DNA from: Nocardioides zeae
GTDB lineage: Bacteria > Actinomycetota > Actinomycetes > Propionibacteriales > Nocardioidaceae
Length of the DNA stretch: 64,000 nt
Reading direction: 5' to 3'
Assembly (NCBI RefSeq): GCF_030818655.1
Contig: NZ_JAUTAN010000001.1
Span: 2,728,001-2,792,000 of the forward strand
This document shows, one piece after another, positions 7,008 to 16,429 of the stretch; within the stretch, counting starts at the first letter, position 1; every line of letters starts with the position of its first letter. Made by a program: the position numbers and the translations under genes. A model generated the notes under the pieces. That model was not told the origin of the DNA. It saw nothing but the letters and a program-made list of their open reading frames with translations, and made no database searches.

Positions 7008-9116
7008 ATGAGCGCCACGCGTCGCATCCGCATCGGCATCGACACCGGTGGGACCTTCACCGACGTCGTCGCCGTCGACGAGGAGACCGGCGAGCTCGTC
7101 ACGACGAAGACGCCCTCGACCCCGGCGAACCCCGCCGACGGGTTCCTCAACGGCATCGACAAGGTCCTCGGCCTGCTCGGCCTCGAGGGCGACGCCGTGA
7201 CGGCCGTCAGCCACGGCACCACCGTGGCGACCAACAAACTGCTCGAGGAGAAGGTCGAGAACCTCGGGTTCATCACGACCGAGGGCTACGGCCACCTGCT
7301 CGAGATCGCCCGCCAGTCCGTGCCGGACGGCTACGGCAATTCGTACTTCTGGGTCAAGCCCGACCGGATCGTGCCGGTCGACCTGGTGCGCACGGTCGGC
7401 GGCCGCCTCGCGGTCGACGGCTCCGAGGTGCGCCCGCTGGTCGAGGCCGACGTCGTCGCCGCGGCCCGCTACTTCCGCGCCCGGGGCGTCACCACCATCG
7501 GCGTCTCGTTCCTCAACTCCTACGCCAACCCGGAGCACGAGGAGGCGGCGCTCGCGATCCTGCAGCGCGAGTACCCCGAGGCCGACTACTCGCTGTCCTC
7601 GCAGGTGCTGCGGGAGTACCGCGAGTACGAGCGCAGCGTCACCACGCTCGTCGACGCCGCGGTGAAGCCCAACATCCGGGCCTACGTCAACAACATCACC
7701 GAGCGCCTCAACTCGTTCATCGCCGGCGCCGAGAGCAGCGACGAGACCGAGCACCGCGAGGTGCCCTTCTACGTGATGAAGTCCAACGGCGGCGTGCTCT
7801 CCGCCGAGGAGGTCGTGCGGCAGCCGATCACCACGGTCCTCTCCGGCCCGGCGGCCGGTGCCCTGGGCGCCGCGGTCATCGCGCAGCGCGCGGGCTTCGA
7901 TAGCGTGCTGACCTGCGACGGCGGCGGTACGTCCACGGACGTCACCGTCGTCATCGACGGCCACCCGGCGCTCACCACCGAGGGCACCGTCGGGCCGTAC
8001 CCCAGCAAGATCCCCATGATCGACGTCGTCACCGTGGGTGCCGGCGGCGGCTCCATCGCCTGGATCAGCCCCGAGGGCATGCTCAAGGTCGGCCCCCAGT
8101 CGGCCGGTGCCGACCCAGGCCCGCTCTGCTACCGCAAGGGCGGCCAGGAGCCCACGATCACCGACGCCCACGTGCTGCTCGGCCGGATCCCTCCCCACCT
8201 GCTCGGTGGCGAGATCCCCCTCGACGTCGACGCCGCGCGCGCCGGCATCGAGGACATCGCGGGCAAGCTCGGCCTGGGCGTGGAGGAGGCCGCGGACGGC
8301 ATCCTCGAGATCTCGGCCTGGAACCAGGCCAACGCGCTGCGCCAGGTGACGGTCAAGCGGGGACTCGACGCCCGCGACTTCCGCATGGTCACCTTCGGTG
8401 GCTCCGGCTCGCTGCTGGCGTGCCGCCTCGTCGACATCCTCGGCCTGCAGGGCGTCATCGTGCCGCTCAACCCGGGCAACACCTCCGCCTACGGCCTGCT
8501 CACCGTGGACGTGCGCAACGACTACGTGCGCACGGCGATCACGAAGCACGACGACCTCGACCGCGAGCGCGTGTCGGGCCTGCTCGACGAGCTCGCCCGC
8601 GACGCCGACGAGGCGCTGGCCCGCGAGGGCTTCGAGCCCGCCGAGCGCCAGTTCCAGCGCACCGCCGACCTGCGCTACGTCGGCCAGGCCTTCGAGGTGC
8701 GGGTCCCCGTGCCGGACGGCCCGGTGGACGACAGCCTCGTCGAGGCCGTCGCCGACGCCTTCCACGCCGAGCACCGCAAGCTCTACGGCTACGACTTCCG
8801 CGGCGACGCCACCCAGCCCGTCGAGTGGGTCAACCTGCGCGTCTCGGGCATCGGCCCGATCCGCAAGCCCGAGCTGCGCGAGATCGCCGACGGCACCGGC
8901 TCCGAGGGCGCCGTCACCGGCACCCGCCGCGTCTACTTCGACCAGTGGTACGACGCGCCCGTCGTCGCCCGCGCCAGCCTCGGTGCCGGCGACGTCGTGA
9001 CCGGCCCGGCGATCGTGGAGGAGTTCAGCTCCACCGTCCCGCTGCACCCCGGCTTCGTCGCCGAGGTCGACCGCTTCGGCAACCTCCTCATCACCCGCAA
9101 GGAGAACCTCTCGTGA
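7008..9116 (+). CDS. hyuA: hydantoinase/oxoprolinase family protein, HyuA-type subunit
   Basis: A 702-residue HyuA-type protein. This ASKHA-fold subunit, with HyuB, uses ATP to open or hydrolyse cyclic amides in hydantoinases, 5-oxoprolinase and caprolactamase, or to carboxylate ketones in acetone carboxylase. The N-terminal phosphate-binding motif is GIDTGGTFTD at about residue 10, followed by SHGTTVATN near residue 68. The central domain has LTCDGGGTSTDV near residue 305 and VGAGGGSIA near residue 345. ATG 7008 follows a CTGGAGGC ribosome site. It overlaps hyuB by four bases. The amide substrate cannot be assigned from sequence. Confidence 0.88.
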   Translation: MSATRRIRIGIDTGGTFTDVVAVDEETGELVTTKTPSTPANPADGFLNGIDKVLGLLGLEGDAVTAVSHGTTVATNKLLEEKVENLGFITTEGYGHLLEIARQSVPDGYGNSYFWVKPDRIVPVDLVRTVGGRLAVDGSEVRPLVEADVVAAARYFRARGVTTIGVSFLNSYANPEHEEAALAILQREYPEADYSLSSQVLREYREYERSVTTLVDAAVKPNIRAYVNNITERLNSFIAGAESSDETEHREVPFYVMKSNGGVLSAEEVVRQPITTVLSGPAAGALGAAVIAQRAGFDSVLTCDGGGTSTDVTVVIDGHPALTTEGTVGPYPSKIPMIDVVTVGAGGGSIAWISPEGMLKVGPQSAGADPGPLCYRKGGQEPTITDAHVLLGRIPPHLLGGEIPLDVDAARAGIEDIAGKLGLGVEEAADGILEISAWNQANALRQVTVKRGLDARDFRMVTFGGSGSLLACRLVDILGLQGVIVPLNPGNTSAYGLLTVDVRNDYVRTAITKHDDLDRERVSGLLDELARDADEALAREGFEPAERQFQRTADLRYVGQAFEVRVPVPDGPVDDSLVEAVADAFHAEHRKLYGYDFRGDATQPVEWVNLRVSGIGPIRKPELREIADGTGSEGAVTGTRRVYFDQWYDAPVVARASLGAGDVVTGPAIVEEFSSTVPLHPGFVAEVDRFGNLLITRKENLS

Positions 9117-11098
9117 CCAGCGACGTCCTCAGCACCCCCGAGAGCGACACCGCGACCGTGGTGGGCGTGCGCGCCCCCGGTGGCGACGCGCCGTACCGGC
9201 TCACGGACGGCGTCGACGTCGACCCCGTCGTCGTCGAGATCGTCGAGGGCTACCTGGCCTCCGTCGAGCAGGAGGTCGAGACCTCCATCGGCCGCACCAG
9301 CCGGTCGCCGATGATCCGCGACGCGCACGACTACCGCGCGGGCATCCACGACAAGCACGCCCGCAAGCTGACGGGGCGCTCCTACTCGGCGCTCGTGCAG
9401 CCGGTCATCCGCGACTACCCGGTCGAGACGATGAAGCCCGGCGACGTCTTCTTCCACAACGACGTCTACATGTCGGAGGGCGGCATCGGCCACCTCCCCG
9501 ACCTGTGCATCACGGCGCCCGTCTTCCACGACTCGGGCGACGGCCCCGATGTCGTCGCGTTCGTGCAGGCCTTCGGCCACCACGACGACATCGGCGGCTC
9601 GGTGCCCGGCTCCATGCCGAGCACCGCGACCAGCGTGTTCGAGGAGGGCCTCATGGTCCCCCCGATCAAGCTGTGGGACGGCGGCGTGCCCAACGAGGCG
9701 GCGCTCAAGATCATGACCCGCAACTCGCGGATGCCCGACTCGCTGGCCGCCGACCTCGACGCCGAGTGCTCGGCCTGCCTGCTCGGCGCCCGTCGCCTGA
9801 CGGACCTGTTCGAGCGCTACGGCCGCGACCAGGTGTTCGCCGCGTTCGACGCGATCCTCGACAAGACCACGCAGACGTTCCGCCGCGAGATCCTCTCCAA
9901 GATCCCGACGGGCACGTTCGTGTGGGAGGACTACGCGGAGCAGGACGGCGTCGACGACCCGCGCCTGCACACGCAGCGCATCACGCTGACGAAGGAGGAG
10001 ACGGGCGGGCCCGACAACGGCCCCCGCCTCATCATCGACTTCACCGGCACGGCGCCGCAGGCCAAGGGCCCGATCAACCACTGCGGCGACTACGCCGACG
10101 GCTCGTTCCTCAAGAAGTGGATCGCGCCCATCCTCCGCAACCTGGCGGACACCCCGGAGCGGATGGCGGAGCTCGACGTCAACGAGGGCATCACGCCCCT
10201 CATCGAGATGCGCTTCCCGCCGAAGGGCACCCTGCTGACGCCCGAGTTCCCGGCGCCGACCAACGCCCGCACGTTCGTCATCCTGCGCCTCCTCGGCGTG
10301 CTCGCCGGCGTGGTCGCCAAGGCCGTCGACGGGAAGATGCCCGCCGACCAGGAGACCATCCGCTACACGGGTGTCTACGGCAACGACCTCGAGGGCAACC
10401 CCTACCTCATGCGCGAGGTGCTGGGCGGCGGCTCGGGCGGCCGCTACTACGCCGACGGCGAGGACACGATCCACGTCGTGCCCGACTCGCGGAACCTGCC
10501 GACCGAGTTCACGGAGTCGCGCTTCCCGTTCCGCGTCGAGAGCCTCGGCCTCGCGCTCGACTCGGGCGGCGCGGGCCAGTTCCGCGGCGGCCTGGGCTAC
10601 GAGAAGCAGATCCGCATGCTCGCGGACGCGCACTTCATGTCGATCGCCGACCGCTCGATCCTGTCGTGCTGGGGCGTCAAGGGCGGCAAGGCCGGCGCCC
10701 CGTTCCGGGTCACCATCGACCCGGACGGCCCCAACGAGCGCGAGGTCGACGCCCTCGTCGATGCCGTCGAGGTGAAGGCCGGCGAGGTCATCCGCATCCG
10801 CACGACGGGTGGCGGCGGCTGGGGCGACCCGCTCGACCGCGACCCGGCCCACGTGGCGCGCGACGTCTGGTGGCGCAAGGTGTCGGTCGCTGCCGCCGAG
10901 GCCGACTACGGCGTCGTGTTCGCCGGCGAGGTCGACCCCGACGGCACCGCGGCCCCGGAGGTCGACGTCGACGCGACCACCGCGCTGCGGGAGAAGGTGC
11001 GCTCGGAGCGCGACGCCGACGCGCCGTTCTTCGACCGCGGTCCCGGCTACGCCCGGTTGTCCGGCGGGGCCACGAGCTCGCCGTACGACTTCGTCTGA
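9113..11098 (+). CDS. hyuB: hydantoinase B/oxoprolinase family protein, HyuB-type subunit
   Basis: A 661-residue HyuB partner of the preceding gene, beginning at a GTG within the GTGA overlap. Family features are PGDVFFHNDVYMSEGGIGHLPD around residues 105-125 (metal-site region), NARTFVILR near residue 385 and GAGQFRGGLGYEKQ near residue 485. The first 40 residues are a poorly conserved extension that begins TSDVLSTPESD. Together with HyuA it should form an ATP-dependent amidohydrolase or carboxylase in the cytoplasm. In this cluster it may open a second ring, or hydrolyse an amide released by the carbamoyl-transfer step; this is inference. Confidence 0.88.
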   Translation: MTSDVLSTPESDTATVVGVRAPGGDAPYRLTDGVDVDPVVVEIVEGYLASVEQEVETSIGRTSRSPMIRDAHDYRAGIHDKHARKLTGRSYSALVQPVIRDYPVETMKPGDVFFHNDVYMSEGGIGHLPDLCITAPVFHDSGDGPDVVAFVQAFGHHDDIGGSVPGSMPSTATSVFEEGLMVPPIKLWDGGVPNEAALKIMTRNSRMPDSLAADLDAECSACLLGARRLTDLFERYGRDQVFAAFDAILDKTTQTFRREILSKIPTGTFVWEDYAEQDGVDDPRLHTQRITLTKEETGGPDNGPRLIIDFTGTAPQAKGPINHCGDYADGSFLKKWIAPILRNLADTPERMAELDVNEGITPLIEMRFPPKGTLLTPEFPAPTNARTFVILRLLGVLAGVVAKAVDGKMPADQETIRYTGVYGNDLEGNPYLMREVLGGGSGGRYYADGEDTIHVVPDSRNLPTEFTESRFPFRVESLGLALDSGGAGQFRGGLGYEKQIRMLADAHFMSIADRSILSCWGVKGGKAGAPFRVTIDPDGPNEREVDALVDAVEVKAGEVIRIRTTGGGGWGDPLDRDPAHVARDVWWRKVSVAAAEADYGVVFAGEVDPDGTAAPEVDVDATTALREKVRSERDADAPFFDRGPGYARLSGGATSSPYDFV

Positions 11099-11102
11099 GC
11101 CG

Positions 11103-11987
11103 ATGACCGACCCCCGCCCCACCCTGCGCGTGGCGGTCACCGGTGCGTCCGGCAAGACCGGCGCCGCCGTCGTGGCCGGCCTCCTCGAGGCCGGCCACGA
11201 GCCGGTGGCCCTGGTCCGCCGGCCCGAGGCCGCGGCGTCCCTGCGCGAGCAGGGCGCCGCGGCCCGCCTGGTCGACCTGGACGCCGGCCCCGACGCGATC
11301 GCCGCCGCGCTCGCCGACGTCGACGCGGTGCACCACGTGCCGCCCAACATGCACCCCGCCGAGGACGCGCTGACGGCGGACGTCGTGGCCGCCGCCGAAC
11401 GGGCCGGCGTACGGCGCTTCGTCTTCCACTCGGTCCTGCAGCCCCACGTGCCGGCGATGCCGCACCACCTGCGCAAGGCCACCTCCGAGCTCACGGTGCG
11501 CTCCAGCTCCCTGCGGTGGACCGTGCTCCAGCCCGCCAGCTACGCCCAGAACGTGCTCCCCTTCTGGGACGCCGCGGTCGCGAGCGGCACCTACCGGGTC
11601 CCGTACGACGTCGCCCGGCCCTTCACGCCCGTCGACCTGGCCGACGTGGCGGGTGCCGTGGTGGCGGTCCTCGAGGACCCGGCCACGACCTACGGCACCT
11701 TCGAGCTCGCCGGCCCCGAGGTGCTCACCAGCGCCGACCTCGCTGCCGTGGTCGCGGAGCTGTCGGGCCGGCTCGTCGTGGCCGAGCGCCAGCCCGTCGC
11801 CGACTGGCGCGCCGCCGTCGACCCCGACGGCACCCGCCCGGACGTCGACGACCTCGTCGCGATGTTCGACCACTACGACGCGCACGGCCTCGTCGGCAGC
11901 CCGCTCGCGCTCGGGGTCCTGCTGGGCCGCACCCCCACCACGGTGCGCGACGCGCTCCGCCGCGACCTCGGCCTCGCACCGGCCTGA
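11103..11987 (+). CDS. NmrA-like NAD(P)-binding protein
   Basis: A 294-residue atypical short-chain dehydrogenase of the NmrA/HSCARG type. The Rossmann motif VTGASGKTGAAVV is at residue 12, and RFVFHSVLQPHV near residue 105 occupies the position of the usual active-site region without a clear YxxxK. It starts at ATG 11103, four bases after the hyuB stop, so it is cotranscribed with hyuAB. Such proteins serve as redox sensors, regulators or quinone or NADPH reductases. Its job here is unknown; no classical transcription factor is present in the cluster, so a sensing role is possible. Confidence 0.75.
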   Translation: MTDPRPTLRVAVTGASGKTGAAVVAGLLEAGHEPVALVRRPEAAASLREQGAAARLVDLDAGPDAIAAALADVDAVHHVPPNMHPAEDALTADVVAAAERAGVRRFVFHSVLQPHVPAMPHHLRKATSELTVRSSSLRWTVLQPASYAQNVLPFWDAAVASGTYRVPYDVARPFTPVDLADVAGAVVAVLEDPATTYGTFELAGPEVLTSADLAAVVAELSGRLVVAERQPVADWRAAVDPDGTRPDVDDLVAMFDHYDAHGLVGSPLALGVLLGRTPTTVRDALRRDLGLAPA

Positions 11988-12088
11988 TCCGTCGTCGGCA
12001 CCGCCCCCCGACACCGACAGCAACGTCTGCCAACGAGGGCCGTCCACCTCGGGCATCCCTCGCCGTACCCCCGCGCTCTCGACACGCC

Positions 12089-12094
12089 TAGATT
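12089..12094 (+). promoter_or_regulatory. -10 box candidate for carbamate kinase
   Basis: TAGATT fits the actinobacterial TANNNT -10 pattern. It would give a leader of roughly 36 bases before the GTG at 12138. No clear -35 is seen. Confidence 0.4.
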
Positions 12095-12137
12095 CGTTGC
12101 AGACGGCGAGAGCCAGATCACACGGATGGAGAACCAC

Positions 12138-13136
12138 GTGCGCGCGCTCATCGCACTCGGCGGCAACGCCATGACGGCACCGGACGGCACGGCCACGGTG
12201 GAGGCCCAGCGGGAGGCCATCGGCACGGCCGCCGCGCGGATCGCCGAGCTGGTCGCCACGGGCACCGACGTCGTCGTCACCCACGGCAACGGCCCCCAGG
12301 TCGGCAACCTCCTCGTGAAGAACGAGCTCACCGCCCACGTCGTCCCGATGGTGCCGCTCGACTGGTGCGGCGCACAGACCCAGGGCACCCTCGGCTACAC
12401 GCTGACGACCTGCCTCGACGCCGCGCTCACCGCCGAGGGCATCGAGCGCCGCGCGGCCGCCCTCGTGACCCGCACCGTCGTCGACGCCGACGACCCCGAC
12501 TTCCTGCAGCCCAGCAAGCCGGTCGGCCGCTTCCTGCCCGAGGCCGAGGCGCAGCGCTTCGTCGCCGAGGGCCAGCACTGGCAGGACCGCGGCGAGAAGG
12601 GCTGGCGTCGCGTCGTGCCGTCGCCGCAGCCCCGCGAGATCGTCGACGCCCCCGCCGTGCTCGCGCTCGTCGAGGCCGGTTTCGTCGTGGTCGCCGCCGG
12701 CGGTGGCGGCATCCCGGTCGTGCGTGGCGAGGACGGCGCGCTCACCGGCGTCGAGGCCGTCATCGACAAGGACCTCGGGGCGGCCCTGCTGGGCCGGCTC
12801 GTGCACGCCGACGTGCTCGTCATCGCCACCGACGTCGACAACGCCGTCATCGGCTGGGGCACCCCCGACGCCCGCCCGCTCGGCCGCGTGACCGTGGGCG
12901 AGATGCGGGACATCGCCGCGGAGGGTCACTTCGCGTCCGGCAGCATGGGCCCCAAGGTCGAGGCCGCGCTGCGGTTCGCCGAGCAGGGCGGCTGCTCGAT
13001 CATCACGTCGCTCGACCGCATCCGCGACGCCGTCGCCGCCGTCGCGGAGCACGTCCAGGGAGCCGGCGGCAGCGAGGACGGTGCCGAGCTCGTCGGCACC
13101 GTCATCGTGCCGGAGCCGGCTCCCGCCACCGTCTGA
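12138..13136 (+). CDS. arcC: carbamate kinase
   Basis: Carbamate kinase transfers phosphate from carbamoyl phosphate to ADP, giving ATP and carbamate, which breaks down to ammonia and CO2. The family signature is clear: [10 protein letters not shown] at the N-terminus, [15 protein letters not shown] near residue 50, [12 protein letters not shown] near residue 190, [11 protein letters not shown] near residue 213 and [11 protein letters not shown] near residue 275. The GTG at 12138 is preferred because GGAG sits six bases before it and the protein then begins [11 protein letters not shown]; an in-frame ATG at 12126 would add ENHV. No arginine deiminase or ornithine carbamoyltransferase is nearby, so carbamoyl phosphate probably comes from an FdrA/DUF1116-type transferase. 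Confidence 0.93.
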   Translation: MRALIALGGNAMTAPDGTATVEAQREAIGTAAARIAELVATGTDVVVTHGNGPQVGNLLVKNELTAHVVPMVPLDWCGAQTQGTLGYTLTTCLDAALTAEGIERRAAALVTRTVVDADDPDFLQPSKPVGRFLPEAEAQRFVAEGQHWQDRGEKGWRRVVPSPQPREIVDAPAVLALVEAGFVVVAAGGGGIPVVRGEDGALTGVEAVIDKDLGAALLGRLVHADVLVIATDVDNAVIGWGTPDARPLGRVTVGEMRDIAAEGHFASGSMGPKVEAALRFAEQGGCSIITSLDRIRDAVAAVAEHVQGAGGSEDGAELVGTVIVPEPAPATV

Positions 13137-13147
13137 CCCGCACCGAC

Positions 13148-13170
13148 CCCCGGCCGCGACGCGGCCGGGG
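13148..13170 (+). terminator. intercistronic GC hairpin
   Basis: Perfect 10-bp stem CCCCGGCCGC / GCGGCCGGGG with a 3-base loop, between the carbamate kinase and ring-opening amidohydrolase genes. It has no T-run. It could attenuate, or it could protect the upstream or downstream part of the message. Confidence 0.55.
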
Positions 13171-13194
13171 CCACCGAAGAGAGAGGTAACCGTC

Positions 13195-14328
13195 GTGCCC
13201 GACGCCATCGAGGTCCGCAAGGTCCCCATCAAGAACGTCTCGGACGCATCCGGACTCGCCGAGCTGATCGACGCCGGCACCATCGAGGCCGACCGCGTCA
13301 TCGCCGTCATCGGCAAGACCGAGGGCAACGGCGGCGTGAACGACTACACCCGCATCATCGCCGACCGTGCCTTCCGCGAGGTGCTGCTGGAGAAGGGCTC
13401 GCGCCCCGAGTCCGAGGTCAAGCAGGTCCCGATCGTCTGGTCCGGCGGCACGGACGGCGTCATCTCGCCCCACGCCACGATCTTCGCGACCGTCCCCGAG
13501 GGCTCGGTCGAGAAGACCGACGACCTGCGCCTCACCGTCGGCTTCGCCATGAGCGAGGAGCTGCTGCCCGAGGACATCGGTCGCGTCGCGATGGTCGACA
13601 AGGTCGCCGCGGGCGTCCGCGTCGCCATGGAGCGCGCCGGCATCACCGACCCGGCCGACGTGCATTACGTGCAGACCAAGACGCCGCTGCTCACCATCCA
13701 CACCATCCGCGATGCGAAGAGCCGCGGCAAGACGGTCTGGACCGAGCACACCCACGAGTCGATGGACCTGTCCAACGGCTGCACCGCGCTCGGCATCGCC
13801 GTCGCGCTCGGCGAGATCGAGCAGCCGACCGACGCCGACGTCATGCACAACCGCGACCTCTTCTCGTCCGTCGCGTCCTGCTCGTCGGGCGTCGAGCTCG
13901 ACCAGGCGCAGATCGTCGTCGTGGGCAACGCCCGCGGCGTCGGTGGTCGCTACCGCATCGGCCACTCCGTCATGAACGACGCCCTCGACACCGACGGCAT
14001 CTGGGCCGCCATCAAGGACGCCGGTCTCGACCTGCCGGAGCGTCCGCACACGTCCGACCTGGGCGGCCGCCTCGTCAACGTGTTCCTCAAGTGCGAGGTG
14101 TCGCAGGACGGCGAGGTCCGGGGACGCCGCAACGCGATGCTCGACGACTCCGACGTGCACTGGCACCGCCAGATCAAGAGCGCCGTCGGCGGCGTGACCG
14201 CCTCGGTCACCGGCGACCCGGCCGTGTTCGTCTCCGTGTCGGCGGCGCACCAGGGCCCCGACGGCGGCGGCCCCGTGGCCGCGATCGTGGACCTGGGCGA
14301 GGACCCCACCGGGTACCCCGCCCCCTGA
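13195..14328 (+). CDS. ring-opening amidohydrolase (cyanuric acid hydrolase/barbiturase family)
   Basis: A 377-residue member of the cyanuric acid hydrolase/barbiturase family, which opens cyanurate to carboxybiuret or barbiturate to ureidomalonate. The fold has three similar domains, each with a Ser-Lys pair. Here I see K41 in [15 protein letters not shown] with S83 in WSGGTDG, K162 in VQTKTPLLT with S230/S231 in SCSSGVE, and K299 in FLKCEV with a serine near 347-349 just before HQGPDGGGP. These spacings closely match AtzD (Lys42/Ser85, Lys162/Ser233). GTG 13195 follows GAGAGG. Barbiturase and cyanurate hydrolase cannot be separated by eye. The molybdenum-hydroxylase maturation genes nearby favour barbiturate, since uracil dehydrogenase is such an enzyme. 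Confidence 0.88.
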   Translation: MPDAIEVRKVPIKNVSDASGLAELIDAGTIEADRVIAVIGKTEGNGGVNDYTRIIADRAFREVLLEKGSRPESEVKQVPIVWSGGTDGVISPHATIFATVPEGSVEKTDDLRLTVGFAMSEELLPEDIGRVAMVDKVAAGVRVAMERAGITDPADVHYVQTKTPLLTIHTIRDAKSRGKTVWTEHTHESMDLSNGCTALGIAVALGEIEQPTDADVMHNRDLFSSVASCSSGVELDQAQIVVVGNARGVGGRYRIGHSVMNDALDTDGIWAAIKDAGLDLPERPHTSDLGGRLVNVFLKCEVSQDGEVRGRRNAMLDDSDVHWHRQIKSAVGGVTASVTGDPAVFVSVSAAHQGPDGGGPVAAIVDLGEDPTGYPAP

Positions 14329-14346
14329 TCCGCCCCGCATCACTCA

Positions 14347-14386
14347 CGCGACCACCCGTCCGGGTCACCGGGCGGGTGGTTGCGCG
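14347..14386 (+). terminator. stem-loop after the ring-opening amidohydrolase gene
   Basis: CGCGACCACCCG pairs with CGGGTGGTTGCGCG with a one-base bulge, 19 bases after the stop codon. It is the first of two consecutive hairpins. Confidence 0.55.
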
Positions 14387-14411
14387 TTCCGGGGGAGGTG
14401 CCTGCATGCAG

Positions 14412-14455
14412 CACGCGGCCACCCGCCTGGGGCTTACCCGGCGGGTGGCCGCGTG
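14412..14455 (+). terminator. strong stem-loop, probable terminator
   Basis: Perfect 16-bp arms CACGCGGCCACCCGCC and GGCGGGTGGCCGCGTG with a 12-base loop, followed by ATCTT. It is the best terminator candidate for the carbamate kinase/amidohydrolase transcript. Confidence 0.65.
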
Positions 14456-14660
14456 ATCTTGCTCGCCGGCCCGTCAGCCGCCTCTCGGCGAACGGCCGCT
14501 CGTAGCGGCAAATGGTGAGGCCCGGGGGCATGATCTCGGACCGACGCACCCTGACCAACGTGCGAGCTCGCCCGACAATTCCCGTCCTCCGGAGTCGTTC
14601 TTCGTGCTTCCAGGGGGGCACCGGAGGTGGGGCGGGGGACGGGGCAGTGGCCCTCGACCA

Positions 14661-14717
14661 CCCCGGACGTCATGCGAACCGGAGGCCCCGCGCACCACTC
14701 CGCATGACGTCCCGGGG
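14661..14717. repeat. inverted repeat, family D
   Basis: Arms CCCCGGACGTCATGCG and CGCATGACGTCCCGGGG around a 24-base loop. The core ACGTCATGCG recurs three times at 46282-46461. Confidence 0.8.
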
Positions 14718-14770
14718 TACGGCGCGGGAACGGTCGCCGCTCACGCCCGGACCGGGAGCCCGATGGCCAG

Positions 14771-14825
14771 AAATGTGCGGCTGGGCCACGCCCGCTTCGA
14801 TGCGGCCCGCACCAACCGCACAGTT
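14771..14825. repeat. degenerate family A inverted repeat
   Basis: The left arm AAATGTGCGGCTGGGCC matches the family A arms at 3139 and 3395. The right arm, ending in ACCGCACAGTT, is eroded. Confidence 0.6.
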
Positions 14826-14966
14826 GCGAGCCCCGGCGCGGCCCGACCGACGTCGTCGCCGCGGGTCCGGTCCGCCCGCACGCGCGCCGTACGTCGGGTG
14901 GCCCCGTCAGCTCGGACATGGCACGTCTGGTGCCCCCGGGTGCTGGTCCCGACCCACCCCGGACGC

Positions 14967-15013
14967 AGTCGTGGCCCCAGCGCACCGTTTTCCGGTGCGC
15001 TGGGGCCACGACT
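14967..15013. repeat. perfect 21-bp-arm palindrome downstream of pntB
   Basis: The arms at 14967-14987 and 14993-15013 are exact reverse complements around TTTTC. It lies 19 bases beyond the pntB stop and could terminate the pntAB message, although no T-run follows on the minus strand. Confidence 0.85.
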
Positions 15014-15031
15014 CGAAGGCCTGGGAACGGC

Positions 15032-16423
15032 TCAGAGCGCCCTGAGGATGTCCTCCACGCGGTCCTTCGCGTCACCGAAGAGCATCTGCGTGTTGTCGCG
15101 GAAGAACAGCGGGTTCTGCACGCCCGCGTAGCCCACCGCCATCGAGCGCTTGAACACGATGACGTCCTCCGCCTCCCAGACCGTCAGCACGGGCATGCCG
15201 GCGATGGGGCTCGTCGGGTCCTCGCTGGCGGCCGGGTTGACGGTGTCGTTGGCGCCGATGACGAGCACGACCGACGTCGACGGGAAGTCGTCGTTGATCT
15301 CGTCCATCTCCAGCACGATGTCGTAGGGCACCTTGGCCTCGGCCAGCAGCACGTTCATGTGCCCGGGCAGGCGGCCCGCCACGGGGTGGATGCCGAAGCG
15401 CACCTCGACGCCGCGCTCGCGGAGCTTCTTGGTGAGGTCGGCGACCGGGTACTGCGCCTGCGCGACCGCCATGCCGTAGCCCGGCGTGATGATGACGCTC
15501 GTCGCGGTCTTGAGCAGCTCGGCCACGCCCGCCGCGTCGATCTCGCGGTGCTCGCCGTAGTCGGTGTCGCCCGACGACGCCGCCTCGATGCCGAAGCCGC
15601 CCGCGATGACGGAGATGAACGAGCGGTTCATCGCCTTGCACATGATGTAGCTCAGGTAGGCACCCGAGGAGCCCACGAGCGCACCGGTCACGATGAGCAG
15701 GTCGTTGGAGAGCAGGAAGCCCGCCGCGGCCGCCGCCCAGCCCGAGTAGCTGTTGAGCATCGAGACGACCACCGGCATGTCGCCGCCGCCGATGGAGGCG
15801 ACGAGGTGCCAGCCCAGCGCGAGCGCGACGACCGTGACCACGACGAGCAGCCACAGCTGGTTGTCCAGGACGTACCAGACCGTGAGCCCCACGAACGCCG
15901 CGAGCGCCCCGAGGTTGATCGCGTTCTTGCCCGGCAGCACGAGCGGGGCGGACTTGATCTTCGCGCTGAGCTTCAGGTACGCCACGATCGAGCCCGTGAA
16001 GGTGACCGCACCGATGAACACGCCGATGAAGACCTCGGCGCGGTGGATGTCCTCGAGGGCACCGACGTACGGCGGGTGCTCCAGGTGGCCGTTCCAGCCC
16101 ACGAGCACGGCGGCGAGGCCGACGAACGAGTGCAGCAGCGCGATGAGCTCGGGCATGCCCGTCATCTCGACGATGCGGGCCCGCCAGAGGCCGATCGCAG
16201 CGCCGACGAGGACGGCCCCGACGAGGAGCACCACCCCGAGCGTCTCGGCACCGTCGACGGCGAGGGCGATGGTGGCGACGAGGGCGATCGTCATGCCGGC
16301 GATGCCGTAGCCCACGCCCGCCCGCGCCGTCTCGTGCTTGCTGAGCCCGGCCAGGCTGAGGATGAAGAGCAGGGCCGCGACGATGTACGCCGCGACGGAG
16401 ATGTCCAGCAGGTTGTCGGTCAC
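15032..16423 (-). CDS. pntB: NAD(P) transhydrogenase subunit beta
   Basis: PntB is the beta subunit of the proton-translocating transhydrogenase, which uses the membrane proton gradient to reduce NADP+ with NADH. The 463 residues are the usual length. The N-terminal two thirds hold about eight or nine membrane helices (first at residues 10-30), and the C-terminal NADP-binding domain III carries [10 protein letters not shown] near residue 320 and [14 protein letters not shown] near residue 385. It starts at GTG 16423, six bases after the pntA stop, so the two genes form one operon. Confidence 0.96.
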   Translation of the reverse strand: MTDNLLDISVAAYIVAALLFILSLAGLSKHETARAGVGYGIAGMTIALVATIALAVDGAETLGVVLLVGAVLVGAAIGLWRARIVEMTGMPELIALLHSFVGLAAVLVGWNGHLEHPPYVGALEDIHRAEVFIGVFIGAVTFTGSIVAYLKLSAKIKSAPLVLPGKNAINLGALAAFVGLTVWYVLDNQLWLLVVVTVVALALGWHLVASIGGGDMPVVVSMLNSYSGWAAAAAGFLLSNDLLIVTGALVGSSGAYLSYIMCKAMNRSFISVIAGGFGIEAASSGDTDYGEHREIDAAGVAELLKTATSVIITPGYGMAVAQAQYPVADLTKKLRERGVEVRFGIHPVAGRLPGHMNVLLAEAKVPYDIVLEMDEINDDFPSTSVVLVIGANDTVNPAASEDPTSPIAGMPVLTVWEAEDVIVFKRSMAVGYAGVQNPLFFRDNTQMLFGDAKDRVEDILRAL

Positions 16424-16429
16424 GTTCCC

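Larger units (their letters stand above)
14329..15031. other. 703-base non-coding gap with several stem-loops
   Basis: Between the convergent ring-opening amidohydrolase and pntB genes. It contains two GC hairpins close to the end of the amidohydrolase gene (14347-14455), a family D inverted repeat (14661-14717), a degenerate family A element (about 14771-14825) and a perfect 21-bp-arm palindrome (14967-15013). Frames open across the gap show no protein-like features, so I call no gene. Confidence 0.7.

Noticed and set aside
12138..13136. Arginine deiminase pathway role for the carbamate kinase
   Set aside because: No arcA, arcB or arginine/ornithine antiporter is present in the neighbourhood.
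14434..15075. Open frames in the gap before pntB
   Set aside because: They run through hairpins and into the pntB 3' end and have no recognisable protein features.
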